This document shows positions 22,353 to 33,340 of a stretch of DNA of 64,000 nt, one piece after another. Both the position numbers and the translations under genes were made by a program. Source of the stretch: Rhipidocladum racemiflorum (lineage: Eukaryota; Streptophyta; Magnoliopsida; Poales; Poaceae); assembly GCA_036346355.1 (NCBI GenBank), contig CM070572.1, positions 34,571,944 through 34,635,943 of the forward strand, written 5' to 3'. The stretch's first letter is position 1. Each line of letters starts with the position of its first letter. The notes beneath the pieces were generated by a model. The model was not told the origin of the DNA, searched no databases, and saw only the letters and a program-made list of their open reading frames with translations.

Positions 22353-23420
22353 TTGGCGGCGGATATGCCATGTCGGCCAACTACTGAAGAAGAGAAACAT
22401 CGGCAATGTCCCTTTTGGCAGTTTTGCTGGGAAAGAGGGATGACCTTACCAACAGTTGTATCTTGTCCTATGCAACACTCGTCTGCATATCAACCAAACC
22501 GATCTGTAAAAGATAGGTTGTCTAGACCAATATACAATCATCCAGATGTGAGAAGCAGGAGGCCGATCCATGAAAGGTTGTCAACATCAGAGCAAGGCGA
22601 GTCCTCCCGAAATCAGGAACTATCGGCTAACACAAGTAAAATGGAATCTGACAGCGAGATGAGCAATTTAGCTGGAAAAATAAGAAAGCCGATAGAACCT
22701 AAACCTAGGTGGTGCCCCTCAGGTCTCAGCAAATCACAACGCAGGAGGCTTCAGCAATTAAAGACACAAGAAGAGAGGGAAGCCGAAAAGGAGAGCGAGA
22801 GGGATCGGATGTTCAATAAGTTAAGACCAGTACCGGTTTTGAAAAAGGAGTGGAGAAAGAAGGAACAGATCGATAGTGATTCAGACCAATCGATCGAATC
22901 CGGTTCTCCGATGATCCGGGATGATACGCCACCAATGGATATAAACATGGTATTCACTCTACCTGCCGAGTTCAAAACCGAAGAATCGGCTGAAGAGGTG
23001 TTCGCCCAATTATGCCTCGGAGCACCAGACGCTGTGTTCGAAAAACCACAAGACATGCATCGGCATCTAAAACCACTATATCTAAAGGGGTACATTAATG
23101 GCCGACCGATATCTCGCATGTTGGTCGATGGCGGGGCGACAGTTAATCTAATGCCGTTAAGCACTTTCAGAAAATTGGGTAAAGCCGATGAAGACTTGAT
23201 CAAGACCAATATGGTGCTAAATGACTTCACGGGAGACCCAACTGAGGCTAAAGGCGTAATGGTGTCAGAATTGACAGTCGGTAATAAAACTCTGCCGACT
23301 GCATTTTTTGTGATTGAAGCCAAAGGCAATTACAGCGTGCTCCTTGGGCGGGACTGGATCCATGCCAATTCTTTGTATACCATCAACTATGCACCAAAAA
23401 TTGGTGCGGTGGAACGATGA
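22353..23420 (+). pseudogene. Tat nucleocapsid-like and aspartic protease region
   Basis: The frame starts after a stop in the gag frame. A Cys-rich segment (CPFWQFCWERGMTLPTVVSC) at about 22398-22460 is the zinc-binding block typical of Tat gag-pol. The middle is acidic and charged. The protease is at 23085-23400: RMLVDGGATVNLMP carries the D-G-G-A active site, and VLLGRDWIHAN is the conserved closing motif. Protease would cut the polyprotein. The domain itself looks whole, but the joint to the next block needs a frame change at about 23420. Confidence 0.8.
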
Positions 23421-23622
23421 TACAAGAGAAGTCGTACCCGGTAGACACATCGGCACATATCGCCATGGCTAGCCCTGACACCAATTGGCCACACGAAGAA
23501 GCCGAATGTATATCAGGAAAAGCCTTGGACAATTGCGATTTTATCTGCGTTGAGAAATCAGGATTCAAGCCGATCAGCGTTAAACCCAACACGTTTGATC
23601 GGACAAACGAAGTGATAAGAAG

Positions 23623-24910
23623 ATGGAGCACAAGACACTAGCAAAGCTGCAGGAAAAGGCAAGGAGCTATCGGCAAGAAGAATACGAAGAAGCTATTGAG
23701 GATTTTGAAGAAGAAAGAAAAGGGTTAGGATTTACTTCTGCCGATTTGCTCGAAGAGATCGATATTGGGGAAGGTGATAGCAAAAGACCAACGTTTGTAA
23801 GTGCTAAATTAGAACCCAGTTATAAAGCAAAGTTGGTCGAAATACTCAAGAAATATAAGGATTGCTTTGCGTGGGAGTATTACGAGATGCCAGGCTTAAG
23901 CCGACAGCTAGTTGAGCATCGGCTGCCAATAAAACCTGGGTATCGGCCATTCAAACAATACCCTAGGCGATTTAATCCTACATTATATGACGCTATAAAG
24001 GAAGAAGTAGGACGATTGCTAGAGGCAAAGTTTATCCGACCCTACCGATACGCTGAATGGGTCTCAAACATCGTCCCTGTAAAGAAGAAAAACGGCAAAC
24101 TTAGGGTATGTGTCGATTTTAGAGATTTAAATAAAGCTACACCAAAAGATTTAGTACCGATGCCTATAGCCGATATGCTTATCGATGTGCATCTGGAAAT
24201 AAAATCATAAGTTTCTTGGGCCGGGACGCAGGATACAATCAGATATTCATGGCGAAGCCGATATACCCAAAAGCGGCTTTCGGATGTCAGGGGCTTTAGG
24301 GCTATATGAGTGGAAAGTTATGACCTTCGGTTTAAAAAATGCCGGTGCTACTTATCAGCGGGCTATGAACCATATTTTCCATGATTTGATCGGCAATACC
24401 GTGGAAATATACATTGACGACGTAGTGGTAAAATCCAAAGGAGACTGGTAACATTTAGCCGATCTGGAAAAGATGTTCAAAAGCACAAGGTTACATGGGT
24501 TAAAAATGAACCCTCTCAAATGTGCTTTCGGAGTATCGGCTGGACAATTTCTTGGGTTTACGGTGCATCAAGGAGGAATTGAAGTAAACCAAGCCAAAGT
24601 AAAAGCCATAGCCGATACTAAACCGCCGACAAGCAAAAAGGAGTTGCAGGTGTTGATTGGGAAAATCAACTACTTACGACGTTTTATCTCAAACTTGTCA
24701 GGGCGTATTCGGGCCTTCACACCGCTGCTGAAAATTAAAGACAACCAAGAGTTCAAATGGGAATCCGATCAACAAAAAGCCTTCGACGACATAAAGGGTT
24801 ATCTGATGAGTCCACCAGTATTGACCGCACCAGAACATGGTATACCGTTTAGACTATATATATCGGCTGAAGGTGATTCGATTAGGCGGTTTAACACAAG
24901 AAGCCGATAG
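23623..24910 (+). pseudogene. Tat reverse transcriptase, interrupted
   Basis: The frame at 23623-24210 holds the connection and palm start (WVSNIVPVKKKNGKLRVCVD). A stop TAA at 24208-24210 is followed by continued homology: GYNQIFMAKPIY, then LYEWKVMTFGLKNAGATYQR near 24300-24360, and the catalytic YIDDVVVKSK at about 24410-24438. A further stop lies at 24449. The thumb region continues in another frame (HGLKMNPLKCAFGVSAGQFL, 24494-24553) and then YLRRFISNLSGRIR. All RT blocks are recognisable but at least two stops or shifts break them. Confidence 0.85.
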
Positions 24911-25660
24911 GAAGGAACGAGCAATATTTTACTTAAGCCGACGTCTTTTAGATGCAGAAACCAGGTATCCCCTAGTAGAAAAATTATGCTTATCATTGTA
25001 TTTTGCTTGCACCAAATTAAGACATTATATGCTGGCTTCCAAATGCGTTATAATATGCAAAACCGATGTAGTCAAGTACATATTATCGGCGCCAATTCTG
25101 CGGGGTCGGCTCGGTAAATGGGCATACGCTTTAACAGAGTTCGAGTTAACCTATGAGTCGGCCAAATCTGTGAAAGGACAAGTCGTGGCCGATTTTATCA
25201 CGAAGTGAAACATTGACAGAATACCGATGTGACTCCTTGGCAGCTGTATTTTGATGGATCCGTTGCCAGGAAGGCGAAGGCATCGGCGTGATATTGATTT
25301 CACCTAGAAAACAGGAGTATGACTTCATGTATCGGCTAAATAGCCGATGTTCAAATAATCAAGCGAGAATCTGAAGCATTGCTAAGAGGTCTACAATTGC
25401 TAGATAGCATCGGGGTGAAAGACGTCGAAGCTTTTGGAGACTCGATGTTAATTGTACAAAGCAAGTCAAAGGAGAATACCGATGCAACGACGGTGCGCTA
25501 ACTCGATTTACATCAATGCCTCCAAATTATCAAGATGTTCACTACCTTCTCTATAAAACATATCCCCAGAGAAGCTAATGATAAAGCAAACCGATTGGCA
25601 CAATGTGCATCAGGGTACAAGATTGAGAGCCGACAGGGACCAATCGGGCTAAACGTTTGG
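24837..25660 (+). pseudogene. Tat RNase H and second (archaeal-type) RNase H
   Basis: The first RNase H runs 24837-25208 with RAIFYLSRRLLDAETRYPLV and ALTEFELTYESAKSVKGQVV. A second RNase H-like domain starts at about 25231 with TPWQLYFDGSVARK. It continues after a shift (GVILISPRKQEYDFMY, ~25288) and then in pieces to about 25650 (TDANRLAQCASGYK-like region in a shifted frame). Two RNase H domains in a row are a known hallmark of the Tat lineage. The second one is broken by shifts. Confidence 0.75.
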
Positions 25661-25711
25661 CCGATTTTATGTGTTCACCCTGTCGACTAGAGAACAGAAA
25701 TAAGGGATTAT

Positions 25712-26944
25712 TTGTCAGATCCATCCAAGCCGACCAAGCAGAAGGTCAGGCGCAGAGCACTCAAATATGTTTTACTAGAAGATATGTTATACTTTCGGAC
25801 TATGGAAGGTTTGTTGTTAAGATGCCTGGGAACCGAGGAAGCAAAAGTAGCGATGGGTAAAGTCCATGAAGGCATCTGTGGATCACATCAATCGGCCCAT
25901 AAGATGAAGTGGATACTGAGACGAACAGGATATTTCTGGCCGACGATGTTAGAAGACTGCTTCAAATATTATAAAGGATGCCAAACGTGCCAAAAGTTTG
26001 GTAACATACGATCGACACCGACATCGGCTTTGCATCCGATCATCAAGCCATGGCCATTTAGAGGATGGGGTATAGACATAATCGGCCAAATATTTCCGTC
26101 ATCCAGCAAAGGACATATATTCATCCTTGCAGCCACAGATTATTTCTCAAAATGGGTTGAGGCTGTACCACTCAAGAAGGTTACTAGCAAAGAGCTAATC
26201 GACTTTGTAAATGAACACATCGTCCATCGGTTTGGAATTCCACAGACAATTACTACTGAACAAGGGACTGTGTTCATGTCCAACGAGTTCAAAAGTTTTG
26301 CGGAAAGTATTGGAATAAAATTACTCAACTCCTCCCCTTACTACGCTCAGGCCAATGGACAGGCCGAGTCGTCAAACAAGACATTGATAAAGCTGATAAA
26401 AAGAAAAATTGAGGAAGAGCCGAGGAAATGGCATTCAACGCTATCGGAGGCTTTATGGGCTTATCGGCTATCTCATCACGGATCAACTAAATTGTCACCT
26501 TTTCAGTTGGTATACGGACAAGAAGCCGTCTTGCCCGTAGAAATCAACATCGGCTCAGTAAGGCTATGTGAGCAAGATAGGGTACCAGCCGATGAATACA
26601 AACAGGCAATGCTCGACAATCTGGATGATTTGGCTGAACTAAGGCTGATCACGCTAGATCGGCTTAAAAGGAATAAAGAGAGGGTTGCCAGGTCGTATAA
26701 TAAAAAAGTGATTTTAAAATCGTTCAATCGAGCCGATTTGGTATGGAAAACCGTGTTGCCGATTGGGTCTAAGGATAATCGATTCGGCAAATGGTCTCCT
26801 ACATGGGAAGGGCCTTATAAGATCAATCGGCCGATTGACGGGAATTCGTATATACTGGAATCCTTAGAGGGGTTCGTCCTACCTAAAGCGATCAATGGAA
26901 AATATCTGAAGGCATATCACCCAAGCATATGGGTCGGGTCCTAA
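25712..26944 (+). CDS. Tat integrase, open 410-codon block
   Basis: This part of the polyprotein is uninterrupted. It has the HHCC zinc-binding domain (HEGICGSHQSAHK and GCQTCQKFG, about residues 52-97) and a catalytic core with GIDIIG for the first acidic residue and NGQAESSNK for the third. At the second catalytic site the text is TITTEQGTVF; the family normally has Asp there, so the usual D,D,E triad is D,E,E. The C-terminal domain includes WSPTWEGPYKI. Integrase would join element DNA to the host. The domain is complete in length, but the substitution may lower or abolish activity. Confidence 0.88.
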   Translation: MSDPSKPTKQKVRRRALKYVLLEDMLYFRTMEGLLLRCLGTEEAKVAMGKVHEGICGSHQSAHKMKWILRRTGYFWPTMLEDCFKYYKGCQTCQKFGNIRSTPTSALHPIIKPWPFRGWGIDIIGQIFPSSSKGHIFILAATDYFSKWVEAVPLKKVTSKELIDFVNEHIVHRFGIPQTITTEQGTVFMSNEFKSFAESIGIKLLNSSPYYAQANGQAESSNKTLIKLIKRKIEEEPRKWHSTLSEALWAYRLSHHGSTKLSPFQLVYGQEAVLPVEINIGSVRLCEQDRVPADEYKQAMLDNLDDLAELRLITLDRLKRNKERVARSYNKKVILKSFNRADLVWKTVLPIGSKDNRFGKWSPTWEGPYKINRPIDGNSYILESLEGFVLPKAINGKYLKAYHPSIWVGS

Positions 26945-27147
26945 CTACAGGATCAATTACAAAAGCACATGCATATAAAATCGGTCATACAGCCGACCGA
27001 GTCAGTTAAACACATCCATCCACGGATTAAACAGTTTACAAAAATCGGTTACATAGCCGATCAAGCAAGTTTTCAAAAACGTCATCCCAAGGTTAAAGCA
27101 ATATTACAAAAAGATTGGCCACACAACTGATACCGATAAATCAAAGT
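26945..27147. other. Spacer between sense integrase and antisense gene end
   Basis: The sense integrase stop (26944) and the antisense coiled-coil stop (27148) face each other across about 200 bp. The spacer repeats AAATCGGT..ACA..GCCGA units (26989, 27043), possibly part of a shared 3' end region. Confidence 0.4.
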
Positions 27148-30042
27148 CTAGTGTAGTCCTGATTCGGGCAAATGGGCTCCCAAAGCCGATAGTGCCGTTG
27201 CCGCTTTGCCAATGGTGGCTTGGATACTATCTATAAGTTGTTGATCGGCCACTGCATCACCCAGAACTGGAACTATTTTGGCCGATTGAGTCTTGACTTG
27301 TGCAAAAACCTCGCCAATCTCCCGCCTCTGAACGGCCAGTGAGGATGTAGAGTCTGTGATGCCAATCTGGCAGTCTGCAAGTTCTTTTATGACCAAGGCT
27401 AACTGTTCTTCAAGTTTAATCTTGGTCGACTCCAGCTCTTGAGCTCTGCTTTTAGCCGATTTGAGTGTAGCAGTACCTTTATCAAATACGCTCTTCCGAT
27501 GTTTGGCATCTGCTATAAGCTTGTCCAAGAGCTGTTGATCGGCTTGCTGGGCCTTCCTCTGATCAACCCTTAGTTTGGCCGACTCCACGTCCGGTAGGCG
27601 TGCGTCAAATGACATACCTCTAGCAATGCGTTCATAGTCAGCGGGAGGAAGATCGGCTGCATGGCCGCCATTGCATTTCTCGGAGGTTGAGTGTTGGCGG
27701 AAGAGCGACTTCCGGTTGCATTACGCCGTCTAGGAGGCGATTGAGTCGCTCTGCATGCCCTGGCGCAGCGATAACGGCGGCCGGCCGGAAGCGGAGGCCG
27801 CTATTATGCGTTGAATATCGGCCGGGTAATCATCGGTAGCCATAACCTCCGGGTCGTCAAGCTCGTCCAAAGTGAAGCCTAGCAAATCGGCCAGATCAGT
27901 TGATGGCGCTTTGGGGTCATGATCGGAAATATCAATCTTCGGGGGCGGTACGGCCGGCGGTGTTGGAGGGAGTGATGAAGGGATAGCCGATGTAGCACCT
28001 TGGGGATCAACTATAACCCCCGCTATTTGTACCGATGGAGATTGCTAGAAAAACAAGCAAGTCAGCAACAAAAGACAAACGTGAAGCAATATGACTACAC
28101 AGACTCACATCAGTGGCTGAATGTTCCGGGGAACCATCGGGTTGATGCCTCACTGTGCAGGCGGCGCTGGCTGACTTCTTCCTCCTCTCTGCAGTGACTT
28201 CGGGTTAGCAGTTATCAAAGCAAGGGATATAATGGCTAATGCAAGAGTAACTTACTTGGGGCGTGCTGGCGAGCTAAGTCCGATAAGGATGGACCTTGAA
28301 TATCCAAGTTGCCTGAAGTATACCCCGTAGTGCCGACAGATTGACCTGGACGTCGCTGTCGGCCACTACTCGCAGAAGCATGGGGATCGGCTGTTCACTC
28401 ACCAACACCCGTGCCGCCCTAGAAAGGTCAAAGATGTTTTAATAAAAAGCCGATAACCAGTGTAAAAAAAACAGAAGGATATGAAACACCAAGGATATAA
28501 AACACCGGTACCTCTCTGACTCTTGAGGAGTCGCTATAACCCGAGCTCATTTGGACCCGAGACTACCGTCGGCTCATGAAAGTCGGGAAGAAATAAGTGA
28601 ATTATGGCCGACGGAGTCCTGTCCATAAATCTGACTTAGATATTCAGTCCACCATCATGAGAATCTGGTGACCAGCGGGAATTAAGAACAAAACGCGGCA
28701 TTGAGAGAATTTGCAACTCGTCGGCTACTTCAAGAATAACCTCCGCGGCGACGCTGTTGGTCACTCGAGCTCGGGGCTCGACACAGGATAGTAGGGGAAA
28801 GGATGGAATGGTTTGTCCAAAACCTAGCTGACGGGCATAAACCGAAGGGTGGTAGAACTCGTAAGATGGCTGAAATGTCCGATTGCGGGTATTCAAGCCG
28901 ACATGAAAGATGCAAGGAGTGAGGATGATTTTGAACAAATCTAAAGTAGATTGGGGCATCGAAGAACTATCAGCATCAAGATGAAGGAATGTTGAGTATG
29001 GGCAATCGGCTACATCAGTATATCGAAAAAAGTCTTGTTGGCTGAAGGAAGTCCTATCTAGGTTAAGAAAGAAGCTGAGGTATTTGTGCAAGCCGACTGG
29101 GTCCATTTTTAGCTCTCCAGCCGAAGACATGATAAACCTCTCACCATAGGATCGGCTAACCCTATACTGTGGGATAACATGTTCCGGATAGTCTTCCCGA
29201 GGGAAAGTGGAACTCTCCGAGGGTTCGGATAAAATGGATCGGCTAAACATACAATGTAGCCATGTTTGAATAAACCACAGAGGGCCCCCTATATTGCCAA
29301 CGACGTGTTTGGCAAAACCGGAAAAGAGTCGGCTACGAATCACATACATCGTTTGGTATACCGCCCCTAGAAACATCTTGCCAAGGGAAAGCCGATGCCC
29401 TTCCAGCAAACGTTCTGCCACTAACTGAAAGGTTTGGGTGGGGCCAAGGGAAGCACCACAGAAAAGATATTGATCTAACCAAAGATTGAGAAAAGCAACA
29501 TGCTCTTCAGCCGATACCGGACCAGTAACCCTATTGTTATTCTGGATATATTTGTGCCAGCCCTCGCCTTTCTTACGGATTAATTTAAAAGAAGGTTTTC
29601 CGCTGAAAGCCGATAGCTGGTCCCCATCTGGCCTAAGGCAGCACAATTGGGCCACGTCAAGCAAAGTAGGGCCGATTGGGCCAGACGGGAATAAAAAGGC
29701 ATTCAAAGAATCCGACCAAAAATAACATGCCGCAGCTACCAGGGGTTCATTGGCTTCAGGGTCGGCTAGGCTCAAAGATAGAGACTCGGCTATACCCATC
29801 CTCTCCCATTCTACTCTCTTCTGAGCCGATACCCTAATAAACCAAGATCTCCATCCCTTCAGGCTGGTGGGCCAGGCCCTAAAACTTTTCCCCCACTCAG
29901 AAATATTATACCCGGCGGCCGACAAGGGGAGTCTAGGGATCTCGGTATTGATAACTGTGTCTGCCGACATGCTACCTATCGGTCCTAAGTAGAATTGATT
30001 TGAACTTTGAGGAATCGGAATGAATACCTGCGAAGGGTCCAT
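27148..30042 (-). CDS. Antisense accessory gene of Tat element: plant mobile domain plus coiled coil
   Basis: The main frame 30042-28636 encodes 468 residues with a plant mobile domain (PF10536 type). Seen in it are WRSWFIRVSAQKRVEW (about residues 65-80), ACYFWSDSLNAFLFPSGPIG then TLLDVAQLCCLRPDGD (about 107-142), and FLNLWLDQYLFCGASLGP. Downstream on the same strand are coding-like blocks with splice-like borders. 28368-28258 ends at a GTAAGT donor. 28197-28110 has RRKKSASAA, a possible nuclear signal, and ends GTGAGT. 28046-27750 is proline-rich then acidic (LLGFTLDELDDPEVMA). 27615-27148 is a 155-residue helix-rich Gln/Lys coiled coil. In this copy a stop ends the first block, and shifts occur near 27750. 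The function in the element is unknown; plant mobile domains also occur in host proteins linked to silencing. Confidence 0.75.
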
Positions 30043-30140
30043 TTCAGCCGATTTTGAAAAAGCAAGAGAAAGATGACGAGAGCCGATGGTGCGTGATCCG
30101 AGAGCTTGAAAGCGTGAAAATGACCGTGGGGGGGACCCCC

Positions 30141-30149
30141 ATATTTATA
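30141..30149 (-). promoter_or_regulatory. TATA box of the antisense gene
   Basis: On the minus strand the bases read GGTATAAATATGGGGG, with TATAAATAT at 30149-30141, about 100 bp upstream of the ATG at 30042. A start site 25-35 bp downstream would give a 5' UTR of about 70 bp that is CT-rich (TCATCTTTCTCTTGC). It lies inside the element, between the antisense start and the 3' LTR. Confidence 0.65.
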
Positions 30150-30307
30150 CCGCGATGAAAGAAGCGGCGGCGGGAGCGATTGAGCATTAAAAGCGCCAGA
30201 GATTTTTACTGCGATTCTTGGGTGGTTCCCAAAAAAGATTCTTCTGTAAAGCCGATACGAATGAAAAAGCCGATATATTCTTTTTGAAAGATAACAAATT
30301 ATCTTCC

Positions 30308-30319
30308 AAAAACAGGGGG
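30308..30319 (+). other. Polypurine tract of Tat element
   Basis: AAAAACAGGGGG lies a few bases before the 3' LTR, the usual plus-strand primer site. Confidence 0.65.
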
Positions 30320-30323
30320 CATA

Positions 30324-30947
30324 TGTTTGCACCAAAATTCGGCATGTATTAAATCGGCCTGAAACAGAGGAAGTATTCGTATGGAAAGAAATCGGTAAGC
30401 GAATCGGAAAAGGAATCCGTTTCTAAAAAGGAATATATCAGATTAGAGGCCGATACGGATAAACGGACCGTATCCATGTACAACTCGGATCGGCCAGGAG
30501 TGATATAAAAGGGGGTAGACATCAAAGCGAAAAATATCAATCAATCCAACAATACACACATCTACTTTTTACAAGCTTTTCTTTTACATTGTTTTAGCCT
30601 CATAGATCTCTCTGCAAGTCGACGGAATCAACATAGTTGCGCATCGCCGATTGTTGATTTTTGCCGATTTCACCCAGGTTTGGTCTGCTTCGCTTTGTTG
30701 CGCATCGCCTTCTCGAAGCCGATTTTACCTTGTATCCGGATCAATTGTAACCGGTTGATCTAGTTATCCCCTAATCGGTTCTTGCCGACTAGCGAAAAGC
30801 CGATAGATCCTTGTTTATCGGCTTTGATCAAATTACAAACTCTACCTTGTCGATTTCAGGTCAAATCGACTGGCACGCTCTGCAAACCCGGCGTTTGTCT
30901 TGTGTGTTCGAGGCCGAAAACCCTCCTTCACGTTTTTTGCGCGAACA
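30324..30947 (+). repeat. 3' LTR of Tat element
   Basis: 624 bp, collinear with the 5' LTR with no indels and four base differences. It is followed by the target repeat ACACC. Confidence 0.95.
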
Positions 30948-30952
30948 ACACC

Positions 30953-31869
30953 ATTCTAGCATAGTTTAATGATCAACCAGCTGTGTGCTTAATTTGTTCA
31001 AATTTGTTAACTAACAAGTCGATCCCTCTACATCTCTCTTTGTAGAGGACACTAAACAGGGAGGGCAAAACATCTCTTTGTCTGGATAATGAACAGGGGA
31101 GGACGAAATATCAGGACCCCGTGCTCCAGCTGCTTGTGCTGATAATCTTCTACTATTTAAAAGGAAGTGTACTAATTTTTTCACTGTCCTAAGCGTTTAA
31201 AAGCTCCCTGTATGGTTTTCCTCTGTGTTCATTGATGTCACTAACTGGTCGTAAAAGAATCTAATTATTTTTTATGTCTTAAATAAAAGGCAGAGCTTAT
31301 ACTAATCTTTTTTTAAAAAAAACAAGTCGATCGATCCCTCTACATGTAATGTCGAGACGCTCTCCATTCGATACGACGAACATTTCACACTAGCTAGTTG
31401 GCAGTCCGACTGGTAAGGTTAACTGCGGGTTATTTCAGAATTTGACACTCAATTCGTAGGCCTTTCAGAGCATTTGAATGACATGTGGACCGTCTGTGTG
31501 TATGACAGTGGGCCAGAGTGTCAAATTTCGAAATACGAATTTTAAAGTGTGTCAAATTCTGAAAGCTCTCGGTTAACTGCCTAGGCGGCCGGTCTTGTGT
31601 GTTGCAGAATTGCATACGTCTCAATGCTAACTAGGTGGATCGGAGTCGTTTAATTAGTTAGGTTTTGTGATCGCGATTAGCCAAAGTGACAGGCAGCAAG
31701 CAGGGAATCACCGGTCACCGGTGCCAAAGCGACAGCGTACGTCGATAGCAGCATCAGCGTAATAACATCATGATTTTCGACCCAACTTTATAAAGCAGTT
31801 GAGATAAATTATATTAGCAACAGTTAATCAAAGACACTTATCAAATTCATTTTTAGTATGAAATTTTGC
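30953..31869. other. Intergenic, no gene recognised
   Basis: No supported gene. The segments TCAGAATTTGACAC (31436) and TGTCAAATTCTGAAAG (31547) are inverted about 110 bp apart, suggesting a small decayed fold-back repeat. Confidence 0.35.
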
Positions 31870-31877
31870 GTCGAAAC

Positions 31878-32231
31878 CAGGGTTCACCTTACTGTTATAT
31901 ACAAGAAATTCGCTACTGCGTCGGCACCAAAAATCGTTGATTTTCGAACGAAAACCGCTAGAAATCGTATAAATTCATTTTTTTTGAAAAAGATAATAAA
32001 AAATCGATGATTTTCGTGGAAAATCGACAGACTTGTTGAAGTTTTTTATAGTCAATTTTTTGGAACGATTTTCGCCAATTTTTGACGAAAATCAAGCGAT
32101 TTTCACCGATTTTCGACCGGTTTGACACGTAATTTTTTTTGAATTAAACTGGTTTATCGACCGGTATTTAAAACCGAGCTGCGACGATATGGGCGAAAAT
32201 CACACGATTTTCGTCAATTTTGTGAACCCTA
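31878..32231. mobile_element. Non-autonomous hAT element, 354 bp
   Basis: Ends are CAGGGTTCAC and GTGAACCCTA, inverted. The 8-bp direct repeat GTCGAAAC is identical on both sides (31870-31877 and 32232-32239). The inside is full of AAAATCG and CGATTTT words in both orientations. Confidence 0.93.
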
Positions 32232-32232
32232 G

Positions 32233-32376
32233 TCGAAACCCAAGAAACAAAAAATAGACCCTGTCGTGGCCTCATCATTTCTCTACTTTATACCATGCCA
32301 AACATCGAAACCCAAGAAACAAAAATTAGACCCCGTCGTGGCCTCGTCATTTCTCTACTTTATGCCATGCCAAACA
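32233..32376. repeat. Tandem duplication, two 72-bp units
   Basis: Units start at 32233 and 32305 with TCGAAACCCAAGAAAC and differ at only a few bases. The hAT target duplication lies at the start of the first unit. Confidence 0.9.
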
Positions 32377-33340
32377 AAAAAAGACAAAAAAAAAAAATGA
32401 AAAAGAGTCGTGACATAATAGCACCCCCACCTCTATTGTGTTCTCCCTCACCCCAGATTTTCCTCTGCCATTTTCTTCCTAGCCAAGAACACCTTAACCT
32501 TCTTCCACCTTCCCTCGTTCCAATCTCATGCAACAACAAAGAAACAATCCATACATGTCACACCATCGAGATCCTCATCAAACATGCATTCTATTTTTGT
32601 AATCATTTTTCACATGCATGTTTGTTTGGGAGATTTGGAGAGAAAGGGGTAATAGCAGTAGCGGCGGCTCCCAACTGGGCAAGGCATGACGGTGCGATGC
32701 CACACCTCAGCCTATGGCGCTGCCTGGTCCAGGATCTGGAGGCGACGGTCGGGGCGGCTTGTAGGTGTGTCCTTACCGTGATATTGGAAACAACGCTTAC
32801 CGATACAACGGTGTATGACTTGTTATAGGGGAAATGGTTATGATAGGACATAAACTGTCATTGATATTATGTATTATATGTATTTAATTTCCATCGCTAT
32901 AGTAAGGGTCAAACATCATCAGACTAGTGCAAAGTTAGATCTAGGTGATGTAATAGGTTTTTCATGATTTCTCTGTCACACGCTAAAGAAGCTTGTAATG
33001 GCCGACAATATGAGTTGATCATGTCTTGTGGGTAAAGATGAATGTATTTGCAGAATGTAAATCTTTTCAAAAAACCATGCTCGTGGTTATAAGAGACTTG
33101 GTGCACTGACACTAGTTAGTTTTTGAATTTTAAAGAAAATGTTTGAATTGAAAAATAGTGGGTAGCCATGATACAGATGTTATGTCATGTGCATGGCTAA
33201 GATTGGATTGTGATGATCACAATAATGGAGGATTGTGATTTATTTATATTTATATTACATACTTGTTATTTACATAATTGCTCTTTACAAATTATGTATG
33301 TAATCTACTACTTGCTATTATTAAATAAATCTTGCTTTAT
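32377..33340. other. Intergenic, no gene recognised
   Basis: A 177-codon frame (32295-32828) begins in the tandem duplication and shows no domain. It was not accepted as a gene. The rest is AT-rich. Confidence 0.4.

Larger units (their letters stand above)
19423..30947 (+). mobile_element. Complete Tat-lineage Ty3/gypsy element, 11.5 kb
   Basis: Two 624-bp LTRs (19423-20046 and 30324-30947) start TGTTTGCACC and end GCGCGAACA. The 5-bp direct repeat ACACC flanks the whole element (19418-19422 and 30948-30952). Sense order is gag, protease, RT, RNase H, a second RNase H and integrase. A long antisense gene lies between integrase and the 3' LTR. A second RNase H and extra antisense ORFs are known features of Tat elements. 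The LTRs differ at four sites (0.64%). With the commonly used grass rate of 1.3e-8 per site per year this is roughly 0.25 million years, a rough figure. Sense genes are broken by shifts and stops. GCCGAT and ATCGGC words are very common throughout. Confidence 0.95.

Noticed and set aside
22751..23329. 192-codon minus-strand frame opposite the protease
   Set aside because: It is a shadow of the Tat protease region; unlike the frame at 28636-30042 it has no domain, promoter or splice signals.
32295..32828. 177-codon plus-strand frame
   Set aside because: It starts in a recent 72-bp tandem duplication, contains a poly-A run read as Lys, and shows no domain.
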